From the NCBI RefSeq assembly GCF_009905545.1, contig NZ_JAAALB010000011.1, positions 1-64,000 on the forward strand: DNA of 64,000 nt, written 5' to 3'. Position numbers and translations under genes: made by a program. Positions 56,194 through 64,000 of this stretch are shown in pieces (positions within the stretch are counted from its first letter, which is position 1; each line of letters starts with the position of its first letter). The stretch is from Cellulophaga sp. BC115SP. GTDB taxonomy: Bacteria; Bacteroidota; Bacteroidia; Cytophagales; Spirosomataceae. The notes under the pieces are model-generated. The model was not told where the DNA came from and ran no database searches. It saw nothing but the letters and a program-made list of their open reading frames with translations.

Positions 56194-57195
56194 CTATTTT
56201 GACAAATAGACTTTATCAATTAATTCTTGGTATTCAGATTCAGCATTAGCAGAAACGGTAATACCTCCTCCGCTTTTAAAAAGCATTCCTTGTGGTGTAT
56301 TCTCGATAAATCGTATCATGACTGAACTATCTAAATTTTGTCCATCAAATATTCCGAAAATACCTGTATAATATCCTCTGTTATATCCTTCAGCCTCTCT
56401 GATAATCTCTAAAGTCTGTGGTTTCGGCGCCCCTGTAATAGACCCAGCGGGAAGCATTTTAAAGAGTAATGTACCTATTTTTTGTGCATAATTATCAGGC
56501 AACTTTCCACAAATTTCTGAGCTTACTTGTAACAAATCACCTTCGTTGGTAGCAACTCTATCGATATATCTAAACCGCTCTACCCATACTTTTTCGGCTA
56601 CCATACTAATATCATTTCTGATTAAATCCACAATAGTGGCATGCTCTGCCAACTCCTTTTTATCCTCCAAAATAGTCGTTTCTGCATCAGGAATATTGGC
56701 AGAAATTGTGCCTTTCATCGGATGGGACGAGATAATCCCCGACTTAATCTGTACGAATGTTTCGGGTGAAAATAGGACAAACTGATTTTTAAATAACAAT
56801 TGATAAGTGGCTTCACTACGTTCAAATATCTCTCTTAAGGATAAATTTACCCGAATAGGAGTTGGTTTGGTGAGATTGACTAGAAAACTATCTCCTCTCT
56901 TTAAATGGTTTTGAACTAGTGTAAAAGAGTCTTGGTATTCCTGAAAACTAATTGGGTATTTTTCAAAAACCACCTCCGTATTTTCGGTAGTTTTCTGCTT
57001 AAAATGGTAATTCGTTTTATCTCCAATTTTGTAGAATATTTGGTGCTGTGCAACCTCCTCCAAAGGAATCACCAAGGGCTTTTGCATCAGATAGTCAATC
57101 ACAAAGAAAAAAGGCTTTTGAGATTGACCAAACTGATTCATTCGCTCAATAGCAACCAAAGCGGCTGGAGGAAGTGAATGTTTTTTATAACTCAT
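56194..57195 (-). CDS. pabB: Aminodeoxychorismate synthase component I-like protein
   Basis: The chorismate-binding fold is represented by GDSFLVNLTKPTPI, SPETFVQIKSGIISSHPMKG, IVDLIRNDISMVA, PAGSITGAPKPQTLEIIREA and GGGITVSANAESEYQEL, with the Lys/Glu/His residues of the family. At 333 residues it is shorter than anthranilate synthase TrpE and lacks its N-terminal domain, matching the short PabB form in Bacteroidota that acts in folate synthesis. The glutaminase partner is not nearby. Confidence 0.85.
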   Translation of the reverse strand: MSYKKHSLPPAALVAIERMNQFGQSQKPFFFVIDYLMQKPLVIPLEEVAQHQIFYKIGDKTNYHFKQKTTENTEVVFEKYPISFQEYQDSFTLVQNHLKRGDSFLVNLTKPTPIRVNLSLREIFERSEATYQLLFKNQFVLFSPETFVQIKSGIISSHPMKGTISANIPDAETTILEDKKELAEHATIVDLIRNDISMVAEKVWVERFRYIDRVATNEGDLLQVSSEICGKLPDNYAQKIGTLLFKMLPAGSITGAPKPQTLEIIREAEGYNRGYYTGIFGIFDGQNLDSSVMIRFIENTPQGMLFKSGGGITVSANAESEYQELIDKVYLSK

Positions 57196-57293
57196 GATTG
57201 AGAATGAATGATGAAGAAAAACAGGGAATTAAGAAGTCTTTTGAATCAAAACACAAAAACTCTATTCTTTTCTCCCTTTTCTTGTAAAAAAAT

Positions 57294-57322
57294 CACCCCT
57301 CAAGAAAGTTTCTTGAGGGGTG
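57294..57322 (-). terminator. Terminator after alaS
   Basis: Stem CACCCCTCAAG / CTTGAGGGGTG with loop AAAGTTT; on the minus strand it is followed by a T run. Confidence 0.75.
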
Positions 57323-57348
57323 TGAAATATTCTTATGCTAAAAAACGC

Positions 57349-59985
57349 TTATGCGTTCACAAAAGTTTTACCTTTTTCTATCGCTTTAGCCAAACCACTT
57401 ACGTCCGAACCACCCGCTGTTGCAAAGAACGGTTGGCCACCGCCTCCACCTTTCACTTCTTTGGCCAATTCACGAATAATTTGTCCCGCATTTAAGCCTT
57501 TGTCTGCTACCAGATTATCAGCAATCATAACTGCCAATTGTGGCTTACCAGCGATTTCGGCACCTAATACGCAATACAAATCACCCACTTTTGCTTTTAA
57601 TTCATAAGCCAATTGTTTCAAAGCATCTGCCGAACCAACTTCAACAACTTCAGTGATAGCGTTGATGCTACCGTAAGAAACGATTTTGTTCAACAAACGT
57701 TCTTTGGTTGCTTGAAGTTTTTCTTGTTCAAATACTTCGATTTTCTTCGCCAAAGCATTTTTCTCTTCCAACAACGAAGCTACTGCTTTTACTAGGTCTT
57801 TTGGCGCTTTCAACAATTGATTCAATTGGTCAAGGATAGCCTCTTGTTCACGAAGAATTTCGAACGCTTTTTCTGACGTAACCGCTTCAATACGACGAAC
57901 ACCCGTTGCTACCGAAGTTTCAGTGATAATCTTAAACAAACCGATATTACCTGTTGCTGGCACGTGTGTACCACCGCAAAGTTCTACCGAATAGTTTTTA
58001 TCGAAAGTAATCACTCGAACGAAATCACCATATTTTTCACCAAACAATGCCATAGCACCACGTGAAGTTGCTTCAGAAATAGGAACGTTACGTTCTTCTA
58101 CCAAAGGAATATTTTCACGGATTTTTTGGTTTACAATCTCCTCAACCTGAGCGATTTCTTCGTCGGTAACTTTCTGGAAGTGAGAGAAGTCAAAACGTAA
58201 AATTTCGTTATTTACTAATGAACCTTTTTGGTTTACGTGACTTCCCAAGACTTGCTTAAGCGCAGCCTGCATCAAGTGCGTAGATGTGTGGTTGTTGTTA
58301 GTCAACTTTCTACGTGCTAAATCGATACTCGCTTTTACTGGTTCGTCAGAAACCAAAGATTCAAAACGCTTGTCGCTGATAAAATGTACGATAAGGTCAT
58401 TTTCTTTTTTGGTGTCTACTACTTCAATCGCCACTCCACCAAAACTAATCGTACCTTTATCTCCAACCTGACCACCTGATTCGGCATAGAAAGGCGTTTT
58501 GTCCAAAACCACTTTATATTGCGTACCTTGTTTGTTCTGAACTTTTTGGTATTTCACTACAGAAGAAACCGTTTCGAATTCATCATAACCCACAAATTCG
58601 ATTTTATCTACTTCTTGTAAAATCACCCAGTCTTCAGCAGAAGTAGAAGCATCCTTGCGTGAACGCTCTTTTTGTGCTTGAAGTGCAGCTTTGTATCCTT
58701 CTTCGTCGATTGACAAACCATTTTCACGAGCGATAAGGGCAGTTAAGTCAACAGGGAAACCGAAGGTATCATTCAACTCAAATACTTGCTCACCATTGAT
58801 CACTGTTTGATTATTAGCTTTCAAATCAACAGTGATTTTATCTAATAATTTCAAACCATTCTCAAGTGTACGCAAGAAAGAGTTTTCTTCCTCTAAAATA
58901 ACTTTTGCTACAAAATCTTGTTGAGAAATCAATTCTGGGAAAACACCGTCAAATTGTTCTGACAACAATGGTACAATCGAGTGCAAAAACGGTTCACGGA
59001 ATCCTAAATAAGTATAGCCATAACGTACCGCACGACGCAAAATACGACGAATTACATAACCCGCCTTGTTGTTTGAAGGTAATTGTCCATCGGCAATTGC
59101 AAACGCGATAGCACGAATGTGGTCAGCAATAACACGAAGCGAAATATCCGTCCACTTGTCTTGACCATACACTTTGCCAGCTTTGTCAGCAATAAGCTTG
59201 ATCGTACCTTGGAAAACATCAGTATCGTAGTTCGATTGTTTGCCTTGGATTGCCATACACAAACGCTCAAAGCCCATTCCTGTATCCACATGCTTCGAAG
59301 GAAGTGAGACCAATGAACCATCTGCCATACGCTCAAACTGCATGAATACGTTATTCCAGATTTCAACAACCTGAGGGTGGTCTGCATTTACTAGCTCTTT
59401 TCCTGATTTCAATGCAACCTCTTCAGCATCACGTAAATCGATATGGATTTCTGAACATGGACCACATGGGCCAGTTTCGCCCATTTCCCAGAAGTTATCC
59501 TTTTTATTTCCTAGAATAATACGCTCTTCTCCAACGATAGCCTTCCAAATATCCCATGCTTCTTGATCAAATGGCACGCCATCTTTTTCATCACCTTGAA
59601 ACACCGAAACATAGATACGATCTTTGGGTAACTTGTACACCTCTGTCAATAACTCCCATGACCAAGCCAAGGCTTCTTTTTTGAAATAGTCGCCAAATGA
59701 CCAGTTACCCAACATCTCAAACATCGTATGGTGGTATGTGTCAAAGCCTACATCTTCAAGGTCATTGTGTTTTCCTGAAACTCTCAAACATTTTTGGGTA
59801 TCGGCAATACGCTTTGAGGGCGGAGTTCCGTTACCTAAGAAAAAATCTTTGAACTGAGCCATACCCGAGTTGTTGAACATCAAGGTTGGGTCATTTTTGG
59901 CTACTAATGGAGCTGAAGGAACAATTAAGTGACCTTTCGATGCAAAAAAGTCCAAGAACTGTTTTCTAATTTCTCTGGAAGTCAT
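57349..59985 (-). CDS. alaS: Alanyl-tRNA synthetase
   Basis: 878 residues. Class II catalytic core (PTLMFNNSGMAQFKDFFLGN, RVSGKHNDLEDVGFDTYHHT, MFEMLGNWSFGDYFK), then a tRNA-recognition helical region, the editing domain with HTSTHLMQAALKQ and CGGTHVPATG (the His, His, Cys, His zinc site), and a C-Ala domain with glycine-rich KGGGGGQPFFATAGG. All parts are present and in order, so function is certain. Single gene, essential for charging tRNA-Ala. Confidence 0.98.
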   Translation of the reverse strand: MTSREIRKQFLDFFASKGHLIVPSAPLVAKNDPTLMFNNSGMAQFKDFFLGNGTPPSKRIADTQKCLRVSGKHNDLEDVGFDTYHHTMFEMLGNWSFGDYFKKEALAWSWELLTEVYKLPKDRIYVSVFQGDEKDGVPFDQEAWDIWKAIVGEERIILGNKKDNFWEMGETGPCGPCSEIHIDLRDAEEVALKSGKELVNADHPQVVEIWNNVFMQFERMADGSLVSLPSKHVDTGMGFERLCMAIQGKQSNYDTDVFQGTIKLIADKAGKVYGQDKWTDISLRVIADHIRAIAFAIADGQLPSNNKAGYVIRRILRRAVRYGYTYLGFREPFLHSIVPLLSEQFDGVFPELISQQDFVAKVILEEENSFLRTLENGLKLLDKITVDLKANNQTVINGEQVFELNDTFGFPVDLTALIARENGLSIDEEGYKAALQAQKERSRKDASTSAEDWVILQEVDKIEFVGYDEFETVSSVVKYQKVQNKQGTQYKVVLDKTPFYAESGGQVGDKGTISFGGVAIEVVDTKKENDLIVHFISDKRFESLVSDEPVKASIDLARRKLTNNNHTSTHLMQAALKQVLGSHVNQKGSLVNNEILRFDFSHFQKVTDEEIAQVEEIVNQKIRENIPLVEERNVPISEATSRGAMALFGEKYGDFVRVITFDKNYSVELCGGTHVPATGNIGLFKIITETSVATGVRRIEAVTSEKAFEILREQEAILDQLNQLLKAPKDLVKAVASLLEEKNALAKKIEVFEQEKLQATKERLLNKIVSYGSINAITEVVEVGSADALKQLAYELKAKVGDLYCVLGAEIAGKPQLAVMIADNLVADKGLNAGQIIRELAKEVKGGGGGQPFFATAGGSDVSGLAKAIEKGKTFVNA

Positions 59986-60346
59986 TGGTAATTATATGGT
60001 TATGTTTAGGGCTGAAATGACTGACAAATGTCATTCCTTACACTAAATATTTTTTTGTACTAAATAGATTCCTGATTTTTCGATAAAAATTTTATCTTTG
60101 CTTAAAATCATTTTTTTGCAAAATTAGTTGTTTTCAGGCTCAAGAACGATAATGTTGAAAAATCATTTTAGCTAATTATCGCATTTCACTACCCAATGCT
60201 TTTATTAAGAGCTAATTATCAAACACTTAGCCACCAACTAAAAACCAACACCCTCATAGTTTTGTAATAAAATTTTTACTTTGGATTGAGAGAACACATA
60301 CTATTTAGAGTATAAGGTCCTAGGTTTCTCTCGATTTTTGAATATT
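59986..60346. other. Intergenic region between alaS and the MerR gene
   Basis: No gene. TATCTTTG at 60093-60100 on the plus strand matches the Bacteroidota minus-7 box with a CCTG 18 bases upstream, so a weak promoter for the MerR/dprA genes may lie here with a leader of about 240 nt. No riboswitch recognised. Confidence 0.35.
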
Positions 60347-60697
60347 ATGCAGCAGAATCTTACTAAACGTTATTATTCCATATCAGAAGTTGCAGGCATG
60401 TTTAACGTAAATATTTCAAAATTACGTTATTGGCAGGATCACTTCCCTACGATAAATCCCAAGCGTGATCGAGCTGGGGATAGAAAATACACACCAGATG
60501 ATATTAAGGAAATACGTGAAATTTTCATTTTAATAGAGGAGGAAGGGCATACCATTGAAGGTGCAAAAAATGCACTAGAAAAAAAGAGAGCTCGCAAAAA
60601 CGCCAACCAAGAAGTAGTTGATACCTTGGTAGGGTTACGTGATTTTCTTAAAAAAGTACGAGATTCTCTCGATCAAGGAGACGATAGTTCGTTATAA
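60347..60697 (+). CDS. MerR-family transcription regulator (116 aa)
   Basis: ATG at 60347 (MQQNLTKRYYSISEVAGMFN) is favoured over an in-frame TTG nine bases earlier. The winged helix-turn-helix with KLRYWQDHFPTINPKRDRAG, RKYTPDDIKEIREIFILIEE and GHTIEGAKNALEKKRARKNA is the standard MerR N-domain; the short C-terminal part lacks cysteines and is coiled-coil-like. Small MerR proteins of this type are common in Bacteroidota near dprA and alaS. Target unknown. Confidence 0.9.
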   Translation: MQQNLTKRYYSISEVAGMFNVNISKLRYWQDHFPTINPKRDRAGDRKYTPDDIKEIREIFILIEEEGHTIEGAKNALEKKRARKNANQEVVDTLVGLRDFLKKVRDSLDQGDDSSL

Positions 60698-60783
60698 TCT
60701 GATTACAAGTACCACTAGCACACCAGAAAATCTACACTTGAAAACTCGGTCCGAGTTATTTAATCTTTTTCTATACCATCATT

Positions 60784-61893
60784 ATGCAATTTACCTCAGA
60801 AAAGGTATATCAGGTAGGTCTGTCACTTATTCCCAAAATTGGAGACATTTTAATCAAACAATTGGTAAGCTATTGTGGCTCAGCCGAAAATGTATTCAAA
60901 TCCCCCAAAGTTAAACTTCTCAAAATTCCGAATATTGGAGAAGTGCTTGCCCAAAATATTGTCCAACAAAAGGTATTAACACTCGCTGAAGCTGTTGTAA
61001 AGCAAGCCGAGAAAGAAAACGTTCATATTCTTTTCTATTTAGACACTGACTATCCTCGACGACTCAAATCTCTGTATGATGCCCCCTGCATTTTGTATTA
61101 CAAAGGCAATCCAGAGGTATTAAATCCTCAAAGAAGCATCGCCATTGTAGGAACTCGTCAAATGACCGACTACGGGCGTGTGGTAACAGAGCAGATTGTT
61201 TCACAACTCAAAACCTTCAACTGTGTTTGCATCAGTGGATTGGCCTATGGCATTGACATTTGCGCACATAAAGCCAGCGTACAATATCAAATTCCAACGA
61301 TTGGTGTGATGGCCAATGGAATAGACAAGGTGTATCCTAGTCAGCACAAACAAACCGCCATACAAATGCAGCAATTAGGTGGCGTTATGTCTGAGCACCC
61401 CTTTGGAGTAATTCCAGAGGCGCCATATTTTCCTAGAAGAAATAGAATCATTGCGGGTATGTCCGATGCTACGATTGTAGTAGAAGCTGCTATTAAGGGT
61501 GGAGCCCTTATCACGGCTGAATTTGCCAATAATTATCATCGTGATGTATTTGCTGTGCCAGGTCAGCTTGGCAAAAGTCATTCGGAAGGTTGTAATTTAC
61601 TTATCAGAAAAAATAAAGCACAGATTTATACACAGGTAGAAGACATTGTAGAATCATTAAATTGGGATTTGGTACAGACCCATGAGTCCTTGGCAAAGGC
61701 GATTGATTTTTCTGGGTTAAGTACTGAGGAAAGTCAAATTTTGGCACTATTGCACCAAAAAGGGCCATTACAAATTGATGAAATTAGTTGGCAATCTCAA
61801 ATTGTAATGGCTCGCTTGGCTTCTCTCCTTTTACACTTGGAATTTCAAGGATTGGTAAAAGCATTACCGGGGAAAAAGTTTTGTTTGGCTTAA
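60784..61893 (+). CDS. dprA: DNA-processing protein DprA
   Basis: 369 residues: N-terminal SAM-like region (GLSLIPKIGDILIKQLVSYC, IPNIGEVLAQNIV), Rossmann core (SIAIVGTRQMTDYGR, CISGLAYGIDICAH, VMANGIDKVYPSQH, YFPRRNRIIAGMSDATIVVE, GALITAEFANNYHRDVFAVP) and a C-terminal winged helix (LLHQKGPLQIDEISW). It loads RecA on incoming single-stranded DNA during transformation. Its TAA overlaps the stop codon of the convergent kinase gene. Confidence 0.96.
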   Translation: MQFTSEKVYQVGLSLIPKIGDILIKQLVSYCGSAENVFKSPKVKLLKIPNIGEVLAQNIVQQKVLTLAEAVVKQAEKENVHILFYLDTDYPRRLKSLYDAPCILYYKGNPEVLNPQRSIAIVGTRQMTDYGRVVTEQIVSQLKTFNCVCISGLAYGIDICAHKASVQYQIPTIGVMANGIDKVYPSQHKQTAIQMQQLGGVMSEHPFGVIPEAPYFPRRNRIIAGMSDATIVVEAAIKGGALITAEFANNYHRDVFAVPGQLGKSHSEGCNLLIRKNKAQIYTQVEDIVESLNWDLVQTHESLAKAIDFSGLSTEESQILALLHQKGPLQIDEISWQSQIVMARLASLLLHLEFQGLVKALPGKKFCLA

Positions 61894-63692
61894 GCAGCCT
61901 CTTGATTTGGAATAATGGCAAGTTCAAACACTGCACCACCGTCATTTTCTACTTTGTATTGCCCTGATACTTGTTTGCTCAATGAAACGATAAGTTGCTT
62001 TCCAAAAGAACGACGACCTTTGCTATTCCATTTTTCCATGTCAATACCAGCACCATTATCTCTTACTTTTAAATAGATACCACCTTCTGTTTTGAATTTA
62101 ATTTCCAAGGTTGGATCAGGAACTTGTTGATAGGCATATTTAAACGAATTTGTGACCAATTCATTCAAAATCAACCCGATAGGAATTGCTAAATCCACAT
62201 CAATTTCAGTTTGTTCTATATCTAGTAACAGATTAAAATTCTGGCGAGAATATCCATAACTTTCCATAATATTTTCAACCAAATCAGTAATGTATTCCTT
62301 GATATTCAACGCAGTAGTATGACTTGTCTGATATAATTTTTGGTGAATCAAAGACATTGCCTCCACCCTCTTTTGACCTGTTTGCACTGCTTTTATGGCA
62401 TCTTGGTCGGTAAGCCCATACGTTTGAAGGTTGAGTAGACTTGCCACAATAGACAAATTATTTTTAACGCGGTGATGAAGTTCTTTCATCATCAATACAA
62501 GTTTGTCTGACTGCTCCTGAATTTTCGCATTTTGGCTTGTCAACAAATCGTTATTTTGATGAATAATTCTATTTTTACGAATAAGTAAAAAACCCGCAAG
62601 AACCAACACGGCAATTAAGACAAGCCCGAAAAAAATGATATTCTGTTTATTTTTATTTTGGTAATTTAGCTCCTTTATCTGAGTTTCTTTCTCGATGGTT
62701 TTATTGCGTTCTTCAAGTTCAACCACTTTCGACTTGATTTCCAGATTGGTGATACTATCATTGAGGGCTACGTGGCTTTTGTAGGCTAAATAGGCTTTAT
62801 CCCATTTTTTTTCACCTTCATAAAGTTTTGCCAAAACGTCATAGGCATCTGCTTGAAAGTATTTTCTTTCAGGAATATTATTGGCATATTCAATCCCCTT
62901 CAACGCTGAACTGATACCTTCTTTGTAGGCTTTTTTTCCATTGTAGGCCCATGCAAGATTTATGTAAACGGCGGCTAAACTGAAAGCGTCTTTTTGAGTT
63001 ATTTCAAGGCTTAAAGCTTCTTCATACATCTGAATTGCTTTATCAAATTGTCCTAAATTTTTGTAGTGTATACCTATATTAACTAATCCAGAAAGATAAT
63101 CATCAGACATCTTCGCGGATTTAAGGTATTTTAAACCTATAAGACTCAAATCAAGCGCTTTTTGAGATTGACCTCTTTTGTCGTAAATAATACTTAAACT
63201 ATTATATGAGTAAGCAATGAGTTTGTCATTATGTAAATCCTTTCCTATTTTTTGGGTCAATACATACATTCGTTCTGCCTCATCCAATCTATTTTGACGT
63301 TCAAAAACATTGCCTAATTGAATATAGGTCGTTGCTACCCAATAGAGATCTTTTTGGACTTGAAATCTATGAAGCGCTGTATTGAAATTCTCTAAAGACT
63401 TTACATAATCCTCTAGCCCATAATTGGTTTGTCCTAGCTTATAGTACAAATGTCCCACTAAGGTATCGGCGGATTTTTCTGGAATGAGATTAACCGCCTC
63501 TTGTAATAAGTCACGCTTTACTTGATCTTCTAGATTACCTTCTTTACAGAATTGATATATGGCTAAGGCTCTTTTTTCATTTGAAGGTAATTTGTTCCAT
63601 TTTTCACGAGCACTTTCCAAATTTTGGGCTTTCGCACCAATAAAAAAGGATGATAGTAAGAGGAATATAAATAATGATTTTATATGATTCAT
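61890..63692 (-). CDS. TPR-containing HWE/HisKA_2-type sensor histidine kinase (600 aa)
   Basis: Signal peptide (MNHIKSLFIFLLLSSFFIGA), a tetratricopeptide region of several repeats from about residue 75 to 300 (e.g. YYKLGQTNYGLEDYVKSLEN), one membrane helix near 355-370 (FFGLVLIAVLVLAGFLLI), a coiled coil, then the DHp motif LMMKELHHRVKNNLSIVASL (His near 402) and an ATPase domain (LILNELVTNSFKYAY, VRDNGAGID). The TPRs would lie outside and sense a partner. No receiver or regulator gene is nearby, so it looks like an orphan. Stop codon overlaps that of dprA. Confidence 0.93.
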   Translation of the reverse strand: MNHIKSLFIFLLLSSFFIGAKAQNLESAREKWNKLPSNEKRALAIYQFCKEGNLEDQVKRDLLQEAVNLIPEKSADTLVGHLYYKLGQTNYGLEDYVKSLENFNTALHRFQVQKDLYWVATTYIQLGNVFERQNRLDEAERMYVLTQKIGKDLHNDKLIAYSYNSLSIIYDKRGQSQKALDLSLIGLKYLKSAKMSDDYLSGLVNIGIHYKNLGQFDKAIQMYEEALSLEITQKDAFSLAAVYINLAWAYNGKKAYKEGISSALKGIEYANNIPERKYFQADAYDVLAKLYEGEKKWDKAYLAYKSHVALNDSITNLEIKSKVVELEERNKTIEKETQIKELNYQNKNKQNIIFFGLVLIAVLVLAGFLLIRKNRIIHQNNDLLTSQNAKIQEQSDKLVLMMKELHHRVKNNLSIVASLLNLQTYGLTDQDAIKAVQTGQKRVEAMSLIHQKLYQTSHTTALNIKEYITDLVENIMESYGYSRQNFNLLLDIEQTEIDVDLAIPIGLILNELVTNSFKYAYQQVPDPTLEIKFKTEGGIYLKVRDNGAGIDMEKWNSKGRRSFGKQLIVSLSKQVSGQYKVENDGGAVFELAIIPNQEAA

Positions 63693-64000
63693 GGTAAAAT
63701 GTGTGTCAGCTTTAAGATGTTTTCAGATTCTTTGACAATGCTAATACTAGCAGAGTTTAGGCTTATATGAGATTTACTTACAAAACAGCATTCTTCGAAA
63801 TGTGGCAACACAATCCTAAAAATAGGCCTCTGAATTTGAGAAACCTATCCATTCTTATTCAACGGTAATTGATGAAGATATATAAATTAAAACTAGAGTG
63901 TATTTCAACTAAAGTGAGTTATGAAAGCAATTCTTATGGAGACAACTATGGTAAACAAACTCTTAAAGAGTGTAGAAAGAGGTAAAATTTACAGCTAGAA
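63693..64000. other. Window-end stretch without a clear gene
   Basis: Only a short plus-strand frame of 25 codons (ATG at 63921 to TAG at 63998, MKAILMETTMVNKLLKSVER...) was noted; its reality is doubtful. The rest is AT-rich leader of the kinase gene. Confidence 0.3.

Overview
The window looks like chromosomal DNA of an AT-rich member of the Bacteroidota, most likely Cytophagales. Starts lie behind A-rich leaders rather than Shine-Dalgarno sequences, promoters of the TTG/TAnnTTTG type can be seen, and the gene families fit: TonB receptors with carboxypeptidase-like N-termini, many AraC regulators, secreted glycosidases and esterases, an HWE-type kinase with TPRs. I cannot name the species.

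Layout. (1) 1-1311 is the end of an integrated element: two tiny membrane proteins, a divergent pair of small regulators sharing an inverted repeat, and a tRNA 3'-end copy that looks like an attachment site. (2) 1350-5000 is a decayed accessory stretch: hypothetical genes, a defective IS1-family element sitting inside another reading frame, and a DUF2314 gene with a nonsense codon. (3) 5.2-9 kb holds a metzincin protease, a GH43 enzyme and an exported amidohydrolase. (4) 9.2-19.4 kb holds an HD hydrolase, a TetR gene with a striking operator palindrome, small membrane proteins, a rhodanese gene destroyed around a repeat element, a DHFR-like reductase, two SDR/AraC pairs and a TonB-linked outer-membrane protein. 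(5) 19.5-38 kb mixes secreted hypothetical proteins, a frameshifted TlpA-like lipoprotein, GH20-like, tannase-like, XynZ-like, SMP-30-like and GH127 enzymes, an HxlR/SRPBCC pair, a nucleosidase, an AraC/DoxX/deacetylase group and an LCIB-type carbonic anhydrase. (6) 38.3-43.1 kb is a TetR-controlled HlyD/DHA2/TolC efflux operon with two matching operators. (7) 43.5-51 kb has two aldo/keto reductases around an NAD(P)-binding protein, two related AraC regulators and a TonB receptor. (8) 51.4-63.7 kb carries an accessory DNA polymerase III alpha with a CoxE-like VWA protein, pabB, alaS, a MerR regulator, dprA and a histidine kinase.

The plant-polysaccharide enzymes (GH43, GH127, XynZ-like and tannase-like esterases) are scattered and not organised in a SusC/SusD locus; they suggest a saprophyte using hemicellulose and arabinan side chains. 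The SDR, AKR, DHFR-like, DoxX and SRPBCC genes, each beside its own regulator, look like small stress or xenobiotic-response modules.

The most distinctive non-genic feature is the density of intergenic repeats: a composite palindromic family at four places, a second hairpin-ended family at three places (one inside the rhodanese gene), a direct-repeat-bounded palindromic block, and several long perfect palindromes directly after genes. No intact tRNA, rRNA or CRISPR array was seen.
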